Shown here piece by piece: positions 1 to 8,700 of a stretch of 50,042 nucleotides of DNA (the stretch's first letter is position 1; each line of letters begins with the position of its first letter). The DNA lies in NCBI GenBank assembly GCA_029259605.1, contig JAJDEV010000130.1:1-50042 (forward strand), written 5' to 3'. Source of the DNA: Planctomycetota bacterium (GTDB lineage Bacteria > Planctomycetota > UBA1135 > GCA-002686595). Both the position numbers and the translations under genes were made by a program. The notes below the pieces were generated by a model. That model searched no databases, had not been told where the DNA came from, and saw only the letters and a program-made list of their open reading frames with translations.

Positions 1-951
1 TTGTCAGTGGGATCTCTCAGGGACGGGGAGTTGTTGACGTTAGTTATCGATTCACGCGCAGCGCTTCGCGCTGCTGCGGCACAGGCTCGCTTCGCTCGCG
101 TGCCGCGGTTCGCAACGGAACAGGGGGTTACACGGCAGCTCGGCGGTTTCCGGAACGGGCGATGGAGCGTTCGGGGACTTGTCACCGGAGTGCGGCCGGC
201 GGGCTGGGCGCGTGCCCGCACGGCGCGCCGCGAAGCGGCGCATGCCGTGCAGCGGCGCGCTTCGCGCCGTGCGTTGAACGGGCGCGTGCGGCCGGGGGGA
301 CGCGAGCGAAGCGAGCCTGTGTCGCAGCGGGGCGATCGCGCGGCGCGTTAAGAAAGGTGGTGGCGTGCCCGAGTCCCCGAACCTGGCGTTGTCGCCGTTG
401 GAACTGCCGGAGACTCTCACATGCCGTTGCGCCAGCAACCAGCTCATGCGGGAGCGCGCGCGGTCAGGCGAAGCCTGGCGCGTCGTCTGGGAGCACCCCG
501 CCATGGGAGCGGCTGCGCGTGGTGCGGTCGACATGGGAGCGCGGGTCGCGCGACCGTGCCGGAGCAAGGACGTCGGGCGAGGCGCGCGGTGGAACGCGGC
601 GGGCGTCGTGCGCGGGCGTAACGCCTAGCTACCGGATGTCGGGCCTTGCGCGGACCCGTTCGCTCGGCCGCATACGCCTGGACGGAGCACTCTCCGCCCG
701 CGCCCGGAGTTCGCTTGTGTTTGCGTTCCCCCACCACCCGCTGGTTGGCGCGACTCTCTTGCGGGCGGCCCCAACCGTTCCAGCGTGGAGTTCGATCCGC
801 CCGCAACCGGAAGTGCGACGCTCCGTCTCGCGCGAACGACGGCGTGTGGCGCGGGGGCACCGAGCTCGGCGCGGAAGCCCTGTGGACCCGCGACGCGCTT
901 GGCACAGCTTGCTACCCTGGCGCGCTCTCGCACCCCCACGCTGCACCGACC
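1..951. other. Gene-free, inverted-repeat-rich leading region
   Basis: I see no convincing gene here. Open frames exist on both strands, but they are arginine-rich and several cover the same bases, which is typical of shadow frames in GC-rich DNA. The one frame with a less skewed composition is 365-628 on the plus strand (GTG start, ends in a CTAG stop); I would give it about 15% chance of being real. The first 400 bases hold several inverted repeats, listed separately. Bases 630-951 precede the carrier-protein gene and probably contain its promoter, but no clear -35/-10 pair stands out. Confidence 0.6.
73..328. repeat. Long inverted repeat with internal hairpins
   Basis: Bases 73-101 and 300-328 are reverse complements over 29 positions with one mismatch; the inner 21 (81-101 / 300-320) match perfectly. 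Inside lies a second perfect 10-bp pair (218-227 / 263-272). An 11-bp pair (169-179 / 372-382) crosses the outer stem, so the region is not one simple hairpin. It may be the end of a repeat or mobile element whose remainder lies left of the window, or a structured non-coding RNA. The sequence does not decide between these. Confidence 0.6.
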
Positions 952-1212
952 ATGACGAAGGATCAAATCGCGCAAGCCGTCAAGGACTACGTCCTGGCGG
1001 AGTTTCTCCCGGACGAGAAGCCCGATGCGCTCGACGCGTCGACGCCCCTCATCAGCGGAGGGATCCTCGATTCGATCGCGACGCTCAAGCTCGTTTCGCA
1101 TCTCGAGGACACGTACGGCATCGAGTTCGAAGCGCATGAGGTCGGCACGGATCACCTCGACACGCTGAACGACATCGCGAGCATCGTGGCGAGCAAGGTC
1201 GCCGCCAAGTAG
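952..1212 (+). CDS. Peptidyl/acyl carrier protein (PltL/PigG-like)
   Basis: An 86-residue carrier protein. The helix-2 signature GGILDSIATLKL places the phosphopantetheine attachment site at Ser41. I chose the ATG at 952 because the protein from there has the normal size of a free-standing carrier protein; the open frame upstream is low-quality sequence. The adenylation gene follows 18 bases after the stop and a dehydrogenase follows that, so this protein most likely carries the amino acid that the adenylation enzyme loads. A free-standing carrier in this trio is the arrangement seen for L-prolyl-S-PCP oxidation in pyoluteorin (PltL), prodiginine (PigG/RedO) and related pathways. The fold is certain; the prolyl cargo is inferred from the neighbour's specificity residues. 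Confidence 0.92.
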   Translation: MTKDQIAQAVKDYVLAEFLPDEKPDALDASTPLISGGILDSIATLKLVSHLEDTYGIEFEAHEVGTDHLDTLNDIASIVASKVAAK

Positions 1213-1230
1213 GCCGCGCGGACTGCGCCC

Positions 1231-2751
1231 ATGAGCCGCCGTCTCGGTGACCTCTTCGACGCCACCGCCGCGCGCTTCGGCGCGCGGGTGGCGATCGAGG
1301 ATCCGGCGCTCGGCACGAGCATCACGTACGCGGACCTGCGCGCGCTCGTGGACGAGGTCGCTGACCTGCTGGCCGCGCGCGGCATCGGCGCGGGCGATCG
1401 CGTCGGCGTGTGTGGCAAGTCGATCGGCACGCTCGCGGCGATGTTCGGGGCGTTGAAGCGCGGCGCGGCGTACGTCCCCGTCGACGCTTCCGCTCCCGCG
1501 CGTCGCGGCGCCGGGATCTGGGCCGACTGCGGCGTGCGCGTCATCGTCGCGGCCCCCGACTTCGCCGCGGCGCTCGCGCCCGAACTCGGCGAGCAGGCGA
1601 CGCACACGCCGATACCAGCGCTCGCGCCCCACGGCGGTCACGTGCTCGTCGAGCGCTCGGGTCTCGGCGACACCGACGTCGTCGCGGGGCTCGCCTACCT
1701 GCTCTACACGTCGGGCTCGACCGGAACGCCGAAGGGCGTGATGCACACCGACGCGAGCGCGCTCGCCTTCGTCGACTGGTGCACGCGCGAGTTCCAGCCG
1801 ACGCCGAACGACCGCTTCTCGTCCCACGCGCCGTTCCACTTCGACCTGTCGATCCTCGACGTGTTCGTGCCGCTGCTCAACGGCTCGACGCTGGTGCTCT
1901 TCGGCGAGGAGGTCGGCAAGCGACCGACCGCGCTCGCCGAGCAGATCGCGACGAGCCGCATCAGCGTGTGGTACTCGACGCCGTCGATCCTGACCCTGCT
2001 GCTCGAGTTCGGCCGCATCGAGCGCCACGCGTTCGACGCGCTGCGGCTCGTGCTCTTCGCCGGCGAGGTCTTCCCCATCGGCAACCTGCGCCGGCTGAAG
2101 GAGGCGTGGCCGCAGCCGCGCTACGCGAACCTGTACGGGCCGACCGAAACGAACGTGTGCACGTGGTTCGAGGTGCCGAACGAGATCCCCGACGAGCGCG
2201 TCGACCCGTTCCCGATCGGCGTCGTGTGTTCGGACGACCGCGCTCGCGTCGTCGACGGTGACCGCGACGTCGCGGTCGGCGAGGAGGGCGAGCTGCTCAT
2301 CGCCGGTGGTTCCGTGATGCAGGGCTATTGGAACGACGCCGAGCGCACGGCTGAGTCGTTCGTCGAGCACGGCGGCGAGCGTTGGTACACGACCGGCGAC
2401 GTCGTGCGCGTCGACGCGCACGGCGACTTCGTGTTCCTCGGGCGGCGCGACCGCATGATCAAGCGGCGCGGATACCGCATCGAACCGGGCGAGATCGAGG
2501 CCGGCCTGCACCGCCATCCCGACGTGATCGAGGCGGCGGTTCTCGGCGTCCCGAAGGAGGACGGCAGCGCGACGATCGTGGCCTGCCTGGCGACGAAGGA
2601 CGGCGAGCCGCTGTCCATGATCGCGCTCAAGCGCTTCTGCTCGGAGAACCTCCCGCTCTACATGATTCCCGACCGCTTCACGTTTCACTCCGAGCTTCCG
2701 AAGACGTCGACCGATAAGGTCGACTACCGCGCGCTGCTCGCGCAGGTCTGA
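1231..2751 (+). CDS. Proline-specific adenylation enzyme (PltF/PigI-like)
   Basis: A 506-residue stand-alone adenylation domain. Core motifs in order: A3 YTSGSTGTPKGV (about 160-175), A4 FDLSILD, A5 NLYGPTET, A7 YTTGD, A8 FLGRRDRMIKRRGYRIEPGE, and the A10 lysine in STDKVDY. Aligning by eye to GrsA-PheA gives the ten pocket residues D-L-L-Y-L-A-L-V-C-K. I recall this as the code of the PltF-type L-proline-activating enzymes that feed pyrrole formation; it differs from the usual NRPS proline code. The enzyme would form prolyl-AMP and load it on the carrier protein encoded just upstream. Its stop overlaps the next gene's start (TGATG), so the two are translationally coupled. Family certain; proline specificity likely. 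Confidence 0.88.
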   Translation: MSRRLGDLFDATAARFGARVAIEDPALGTSITYADLRALVDEVADLLAARGIGAGDRVGVCGKSIGTLAAMFGALKRGAAYVPVDASAPARRGAGIWADCGVRVIVAAPDFAAALAPELGEQATHTPIPALAPHGGHVLVERSGLGDTDVVAGLAYLLYTSGSTGTPKGVMHTDASALAFVDWCTREFQPTPNDRFSSHAPFHFDLSILDVFVPLLNGSTLVLFGEEVGKRPTALAEQIATSRISVWYSTPSILTLLLEFGRIERHAFDALRLVLFAGEVFPIGNLRRLKEAWPQPRYANLYGPTETNVCTWFEVPNEIPDERVDPFPIGVVCSDDRARVVDGDRDVAVGEEGELLIAGGSVMQGYWNDAERTAESFVEHGGERWYTTGDVVRVDAHGDFVFLGRRDRMIKRRGYRIEPGEIEAGLHRHPDVIEAAVLGVPKEDGSATIVACLATKDGEPLSMIALKRFCSENLPLYMIPDRFTFHSELPKTSTDKVDYRALLAQV

Positions 2752-3899
2752 TGGACTTCAACCTCTCCCAGGAACAGAAAGACCTCTCGGCGCAGATCGT
2801 CGCGTTCGCGCAGAAGGCGCTGAACGAGGGGATCGAAGAGCGGGATCGCGCGCGCGCGTTCTCGCGCGAGCTCTGGGATCTGTGCGGCGAGATGGGACTG
2901 CAGGGCTTGCCCGTTCCCGAGGAGTACGGCGGCGTCGGCCTCGACCCGCTGACGTCCGCGCTCGCGCTCGAGGCCTTCGGTTACGGCTGCCGCGACGGTG
3001 GTCTCGTGTTCTCCGTGTGCGCGCACCTCCTGGCGTGCGTCGTTCCGGTGTGGCGCTTCGGCAACGAAGAGCTGAAGAAGAAGTGGCTGCCAAAGCTCTG
3101 CTCGGGCGAGCTCATCGCCGTGAACGCGATGACCGAGCCCGGCACCGGCTCGGACGCCTTCGCGATGCGCACGCGCGCCGTGCCCGAAGAGGGCGGCTTT
3201 CGCATCAACGGCACGAAGACGTTCGCGTCGAACGGGCCGGTCGCGGACGTCGCCGTCCTGTACGCGGCGACCGATCCGGAGAAGAAGTACCACGGCGGGA
3301 TCACGGCGTTCCTCGTCGAGCGCGGCAACGGCGGATTTCAGGTCGGGCAGAAGTTCGAGAAGATGGGGCTGCACACGGCGCCGCTCTCCGAGCTCGTCTT
3401 CGACGACATCTTCGTCCCCGACGCGAACGTGATCGGCGGTGTCGGCGGCGGCGGCACGATCTTCAACGAGTCGATGGAGTGGGAGCGCGTGCTCATTCCC
3501 GCCTCGCACATCGGCACGTCCGAGCGCCTGGTCGAGACGTGCGTGAGCTACGCACGCACGCGCAAGCAGTACGGCCAGGCGATCGGCAAGTTCCAGGCGG
3601 TGTCGCACCGCATCGTCGACATGAAGGTGCGGCTCGAGGCGGCGCGCCTGCTCACCTATCGCACCGCAACCAAGCTCGGCAAGCGGCGCGACGTCGGCAT
3701 CGACGCGTCGATGACCAAGCTCTACGTCAGCGAGTCGCTGCTCGAGAGCGCGATCGACGCCGTGCGCGTGCTCGGCGGCTACGGGTACATGAGCGAGTAC
3801 GAGGTCGAGCGCACGTTGCGCGACAGCATGGCGGGCGTCATCTACTCGGGCACGTCGGACGTGCAGCGCAACGTGGTCGCGGCGTGGCTCGGCCTCTGA
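2751..3899 (+). CDS. Acyl-CoA-dehydrogenase-like prolyl-PCP oxidase (PltE/PigA-like)
   Basis: A 382-residue FAD-dependent protein covering the whole acyl-CoA dehydrogenase fold: N-terminal helical domain, central beta domain (AMTEPGTGSDA near 126-136, NGTKTFASNG near 153-162) and C-terminal helical domain (ARTRKQYG, VLGGYGY, YSGTSDVQRN). The glutamate that is the base in medium- and short-chain enzymes (YEGT) is serine here (YSGT). A candidate base sits instead at Glu245 in WERVL, the position used by isovaleryl-CoA dehydrogenase and by prolyl-carrier-protein oxidases such as AnaB. With the adjacent carrier and proline-type adenylation gene, the best role is oxidation of L-prolyl-S-PCP to pyrrolyl-2-carboxyl-S-PCP. 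An ordinary acyl-CoA dehydrogenase is the alternative. Confidence 0.85.
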   Translation: MDFNLSQEQKDLSAQIVAFAQKALNEGIEERDRARAFSRELWDLCGEMGLQGLPVPEEYGGVGLDPLTSALALEAFGYGCRDGGLVFSVCAHLLACVVPVWRFGNEELKKKWLPKLCSGELIAVNAMTEPGTGSDAFAMRTRAVPEEGGFRINGTKTFASNGPVADVAVLYAATDPEKKYHGGITAFLVERGNGGFQVGQKFEKMGLHTAPLSELVFDDIFVPDANVIGGVGGGGTIFNESMEWERVLIPASHIGTSERLVETCVSYARTRKQYGQAIGKFQAVSHRIVDMKVRLEAARLLTYRTATKLGKRRDVGIDASMTKLYVSESLLESAIDAVRVLGGYGYMSEYEVERTLRDSMAGVIYSGTSDVQRNVVAAWLGL

Positions 3900-3922
3900 G
3901 CGCTCCGCAGTCGAACACTCGG

Positions 3923-5620
3923 GTGAAGCACCCTTCCCTGATCGCTCCGTTCGCCCTGCTCGCCACGCTCGCCGCCTGCGCCGACGCGCCGCGCCCGAAC
4001 CTGCTGCTCGTGACGCTCGACACGACGCGCGCCGATCGGCTCGGTGCGTACGGCTACGCGCCCGCGAAGACTCCAGCGCTCGACGCCTTGGCCGAGCGGG
4101 GCGTCGTCTTCGAAGAGGCCTATTCGCCGGCGCCGATGACGCTCCCCGCGCACGCGACGATGATGACCGGGCTGCTGCCGCCCGAGCACGGCGCGCGCGT
4201 CAACGGGATGCATCGGCTCGCGCCCGACGTCCCCACGCTCGCGGAGGGTTTGTCGAGCGGCGGGTATCGGACCGGCGCCTTCATCGCCGCGCTCGTGCTC
4301 GACGGGAAGTTCGGCCTCGCGCGCGGTTTCGAGCACTACGACGACGACCTCTCGGACGCGTACAAGCAAGGCGCGGCCGACGAGCTCGCGAGGTATCGCG
4401 CCGGCGACCTCGTCGTCGACGCCGCGCTCGAGTGGCTCGACGGAACTCGCGACGCGCGCCCCTTCTTCGCGTGGGTGCACTTGTACGACGCGCACGTTCC
4501 GTGGCGCCTGCACGGCAAGGCGCGTTCGTTTCCGTTGTCGCGCACGTACGATCGCGAGCTCGAGTTCGTCGATGAGCAGGTCGGTCGGCTGGTCGCGTTC
4601 CTCGACGAGCGCGGAATACGCGACACGACGATCGTGATGGCCGTCGCCGATCACGGCGAGGGGCTCGAGGATCACCACGAGCTCGAGCATGGCTACCTCC
4701 TCAACGAGGAGGTGCTGCGGGTTCCGTGGATCGTCGCCGGTCCGGGTGTGGAGCGCGGGCATCGCGCGCGCGCGCTCGTCTCGCTGTCCGACCTGTGCGC
4801 CACGGTGCTCGATCTGTCCGGACTCCCGCGGGGTCGCGTCGGTGGGCGCAGCGTCGCGGCCGCACTGCGCGGCGACGAGCTGCCGTCCATACCCGCCTAC
4901 GGCGAGACGGAACTGCCGTGGACGAGCTTTCGTTGGGCGCCGCAAACGAGCCTGACGACGCCCGACTGGAAGTACGTCCGCACCCCGGACACCGAGCTCT
5001 ACGATCGCGCGCTCGACCGCGGTGAGCGCAACAACCTGGCGCGCGATCGGCCCGAGGTCGTGGCGGCACTCGACGCCGAGCTCGCGGCGCTCGAGGCCAC
5101 GCTCGAGCGCCGCACGAGCGACGCCGCTTCGACGACCGACGAGGACCTGGAGCGGCTGGCGGCGCTCGGGTACGCCGCGGGCACCGACGGAGGAGCGCCG
5201 AACGACGCGAGCGAGCTCGCCGATGTGAAGACGCGCCTCGCGGTCAAGGATCTCGCGAGCGACTTGACCCAGCGACTCGAGCAACTGACGCCGGACGAGC
5301 ATCGCGCCCTCGCCCAACGCTTGGTCGACCTCAGCCCCGAAACGCCGTCGTTCCACAACCAACTCGGCAACGCCTTCGTGCGTCTCGGCGACTTCGAACG
5401 CGCGCTCCCCGAGCTCGAGCGCACCGTCGAACTCGCGCCGACGAGCGCGGGTGCGCACGAAGCGCTCGGCACCGCGCTCGAGAGCTGCGGTCGTGTGGCT
5501 GACGCGCGCGTGCACGCCGAGCTCGCGCTCGAGCTGGATCCACGCCACGCGCGCGCCCAGCTGCTCCTCGAGCGCATCCAACTCCACGAGCGACGCGCCG
5601 CGACGGAACCGGCGCGGTGA
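3923..5620 (+). CDS. Sulfatase-superfamily lipoprotein with C-terminal TPRs
   Basis: A 565-residue protein from a GTG start. It begins with a signal peptide ending in a lipobox (LAAC, Cys19), so it should be lipid-anchored and face the periplasm. The alkaline-phosphatase/sulfatase fold is clear: LLLVTLDTTRADRLG (metal Asp33) and VADHGEG with following histidines. At the nucleophile site the expected C-x-P-x-R is TLPAH, putting Thr73 where formylglycine would be. That rules out the usual sulfatase maturation and is more like phosphotransferase branches of the superfamily. Two TPR-like units occupy roughly 460-555. The gene starts 23 bases after the dehydrogenase with no good ribosome site. Substrate unknown; the name sulfatase is family-level only. 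Confidence 0.85.
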   Translation: MKHPSLIAPFALLATLAACADAPRPNLLLVTLDTTRADRLGAYGYAPAKTPALDALAERGVVFEEAYSPAPMTLPAHATMMTGLLPPEHGARVNGMHRLAPDVPTLAEGLSSGGYRTGAFIAALVLDGKFGLARGFEHYDDDLSDAYKQGAADELARYRAGDLVVDAALEWLDGTRDARPFFAWVHLYDAHVPWRLHGKARSFPLSRTYDRELEFVDEQVGRLVAFLDERGIRDTTIVMAVADHGEGLEDHHELEHGYLLNEEVLRVPWIVAGPGVERGHRARALVSLSDLCATVLDLSGLPRGRVGGRSVAAALRGDELPSIPAYGETELPWTSFRWAPQTSLTTPDWKYVRTPDTELYDRALDRGERNNLARDRPEVVAALDAELAALEATLERRTSDAASTTDEDLERLAALGYAAGTDGGAPNDASELADVKTRLAVKDLASDLTQRLEQLTPDEHRALAQRLVDLSPETPSFHNQLGNAFVRLGDFERALPELERTVELAPTSAGAHEALGTALESCGRVADARVHAELALELDPRHARAQLLLERIQLHERRAATEPAR

Positions 5621-5697
5621 TGCGACGTCGCGATCGCGGACGGGCGCCGTCCACCGCTGGCCCGCCGAAGTCGCTGACGCCGCTCGCCGCCTCGCGG

Positions 5698-5703
5698 TAG
5701 GAT
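5698..5703 (+). promoter_or_regulatory. -10-like hexamer just upstream of start
   Basis: TAGGAT lies seven bases before the ATG at 5711 and overlaps the in-frame ATG at 5702. A weak -35 candidate, CTGACG, is at 5674-5679 (18-base spacer). If this is the -10 box, transcription starts at or next to 5711 and the mRNA has no leader. No Shine-Dalgarno sequence precedes either ATG. Confidence 0.45.
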
Positions 5704-5710
5704 GCGACCG

Positions 5711-8700
5711 ATGCGTCCGCTCGTCCTCTTTGCCGCAACCGTGCTGTCGGCAACGGCTGCAGCCGAGGATCCCTCGGGCGTCGAGCACGGCAACGTGCTG
5801 CTCATCGTCGCCGACGACATCGCGGTCGCGGACCTCGCGTGCTACGACCCGAGCGCGACCCGGGGGCTCACGCCGAACCTGGACCGGCTGGCGGCGGACG
5901 GCATCGTGTTCGACCGGGCTTGGTCGACCCCGCTCTGTTCCGCGACGCGCGCGTTGCTCTTGACCGGCAAGCATGCGTACCGCACGGGCATCGGCAACGT
6001 CGTCGAGAAGGGCTCCGTGAGCCTCGCTCCGAGCGCAACGACGATTCCGGAAGCGCTGCGCGCCTACGCGAACGCGTCGTACGCGAGCGCGGCGTTCGGC
6101 AAGTGGCACCGCGAGGCGCGGCACAGCCGCGTGATGTGCCCCCCCACCGAACGCCACGGCTTCGATGCCTTCGCCGGGACACTGAGAACGATCACGGGGA
6201 GCTACTGTGATTGGCTACCGGTGATCGGTCCGCCGCCGGCGACGCGCACCCGCGACGGCTCGCGCTACATGCTCACCGTGCTCGCGGAGCGCGCGACGGA
6301 ATGGCTCGCGCAACAGACCACACCTTGGTTCGTGTACTTCGCGCCGCAGTCGCCGTACGACAAGCTCCATGTCCCGCCGCGCACACTGCAGACGCGAGTC
6401 GAGGGAGAGGTCTGCACGCCCTGTGAGGAAGGCGATCGCAGGTGCTACGAGGCCGCGATCCAGGCTCTCGACACGACAATCGGGAGCCTCCTCGACGAAC
6501 TGGGCGACGACTGGGGAGCCACGACGACGGTCGTGTTCACCGCAGACAACGGAACACCGGACAATGTTCGTTGCGAGAGAATCCCGAAGCGCGGCAAGGG
6601 CACGCTCTACAACGACGGTGTGCACGTGCCCCTGATCGTCGCCGGGCGCGGCGTGGGGTCCGGCGTACGGGGGACGCGTTCGACCGCTCTGATCCTCGTC
6701 GCGGATCTGTTCCGCACGACGCTGGGGCTCGCCGGCGCGCGCGCGCTGCCCGGCGACGTCGCTCCGGATTCACGCGACCTCGGGCCGGTGCTCGCGGGGA
6801 CGGCCGAGAGCACCGGACGGACGACGCTGCTGGCCGAACGCTTCGCGCGCAACGCGGACGCGCCGCCCTACCGCGGGCATCAGGTTGCGGTCCGTGGCGA
6901 ACGCTACAAGCTGATCTTCGATGTCGCGCACGACGCGCCGATCGGGTTCTTCGACATCGAAGCGGACCCGATGGAGCTCGACGACCTCACGCGCGCGGCG
7001 TTCGATCCGGAAGACGCGTCCGGCGCGGCCGCGGCCTATGCGACGTTGCGCGCTTCGATCCCGGCCGACGTCGAGCGCACGATCGGACACGCGCGCGTGA
7101 CGGCGGCGACGGGTGGCGACCGGCGCTCGCTACCGTGGTGGCTCGCCGCGCTGGGCCTGGCGGCCGGCGGGATCGCGCTCGCGTCCCGCCGCGTCGCGGA
7201 CGCCTCGGCGCAACCTGCTCCGATCCGCCGCGCTCGGTTGTTCGTCGCCGTCGCGACGGGTTGGGTGCTGCACGACCTCGCGTTCTACGCCGCGAGCACG
7301 GAGCCGCGCCTCGCGTTGGCGCTCGTACCCGCGTCCGCGCTCGCCCTCGGAGCGGCCGTCCTCGTCGGCGCGGCTTGGAGTCGCGTACCGCCGTTGGTCC
7401 CCGCGCTCGCCGGCGTCTCGTTGCTCGCCATCGTGGCGATCGAGCTCGGCGCCGGGAGTCCTTCCGCCACGCTGCGCTGGCTGCCGCGCGTTCTCGCCGC
7501 GCTCTTCGTCACGGCGAGCCTGTGCGCACGCGTCGCGGCACTGCACGCGAAGTCGGACGAAGCGCGGCGGTCCGAGATCGCGTTCGGAATCGGCGCCGGC
7601 GTGCTCGCGTGCATCGCCGTCGCGTGGAAGCGCGGCGCGATCACGCTCGACTCGAGCGGCGCGCCGTCGATGGCCTGCGCGACCGCGGCGCTGGTGCTCG
7701 TCGCGTCGACCGGTCTGCGGAGCGGTCGAAGCCGGCGGCTGGCGTGCGCGACGGTCGGCGTGGCGCTGACGATCGCGATCGCGCTGCTCGCGCGCGACGC
7801 GACCGCGCTGCGTCGTCCCGATCAAGCGCTCGCGCGCCCGAACGCGGAAACGGATCGGCCGAACCTGCTCTTGGTCGTGCTCGACACCGTGCGCGCCGAC
7901 CACCTCGCGTCCTACGGCCACACGCGCGTCACGACGCCGGCGCTCGACGCGTTCGCCAGCGCGCACGCCACGCGGTACGCGAACGCGCGCTCGACGAGTT
8001 CGTGGACGTTGCCGTCGCACGCGAGCCTGTTCACCGGCCTGCAGCCCGACGAGCACGGCGCGACGCGCCCGCGCTCCGAGGACGACCCCGACGCGGTCGA
8101 GTTGCAGGCCTGGCCGGCGCGGCGCCTGCGCGACGACGTGCCCACGCTCGCCGGACGTCTCACCGAGCACGGGTATCGCACGGCGGCGTTCCTCGCGAAC
8201 GGGTCGTTCCTGCGGCACGAGTACGGGCTCGATCGCGGCTTCGAGCGCTACGACGATCGGAAGAGCGCGTGGCACAACCGCTATACCGCGCTCGCGCAGA
8301 TCCTCGGGCATGCCGCGCGCGTGGGCTTTCTGCCCTATCGCGACGCGCGAACGATCACGGATTGCGCGCTCGAATGGTTGAACGAGGGGCGCGACGGCGC
8401 GCCGTTCTTCCTCATGCTCAACTACATGGACGCGCACGCGCCGTATCTTCCGCACGTCTCGACGCGCGACGCGTTCGGGCCCGAGCAGCCGGCCGACCTG
8501 CACTCGGTGCCCCGCGAGCTCAACCCGCTGCAATACGATCGCGAGCTGCTCTACCTCGACGCGCAACTCGCGCGCGTGTGGGCCGCGCTCGAGGAGCTCG
8601 ATCTGTTCGACGACACGGTCGTCATCGTCACGTCCGACCACGGCGAGGCGTTCGGCGAGCACGGCTTCACGTTGCACGGTTGGAACCTCTTCGACGAGAC

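Noticed and set aside
365..628. An 87-codon frame with GTG start in the left repeat region
   Set aside because: No recognisable family, no ribosome site and it lies beside inverted repeats; probably chance, although its composition is less skewed than the other frames there.
902..916. TTGGCAC...TTGCT upstream of the carrier-protein gene, resembling a sigma-54 promoter
   Set aside because: The GG-to-GC distance is 8 bases instead of the required 10, so it is not a proper sigma-54 site.
2882..3900. Long open frame upstream of the first sulfatase, overlapping the dehydrogenase gene
   Set aside because: It is Arg-rich shadow sequence; the true sulfatase begins at the GTG at 3923 with a signal peptide.
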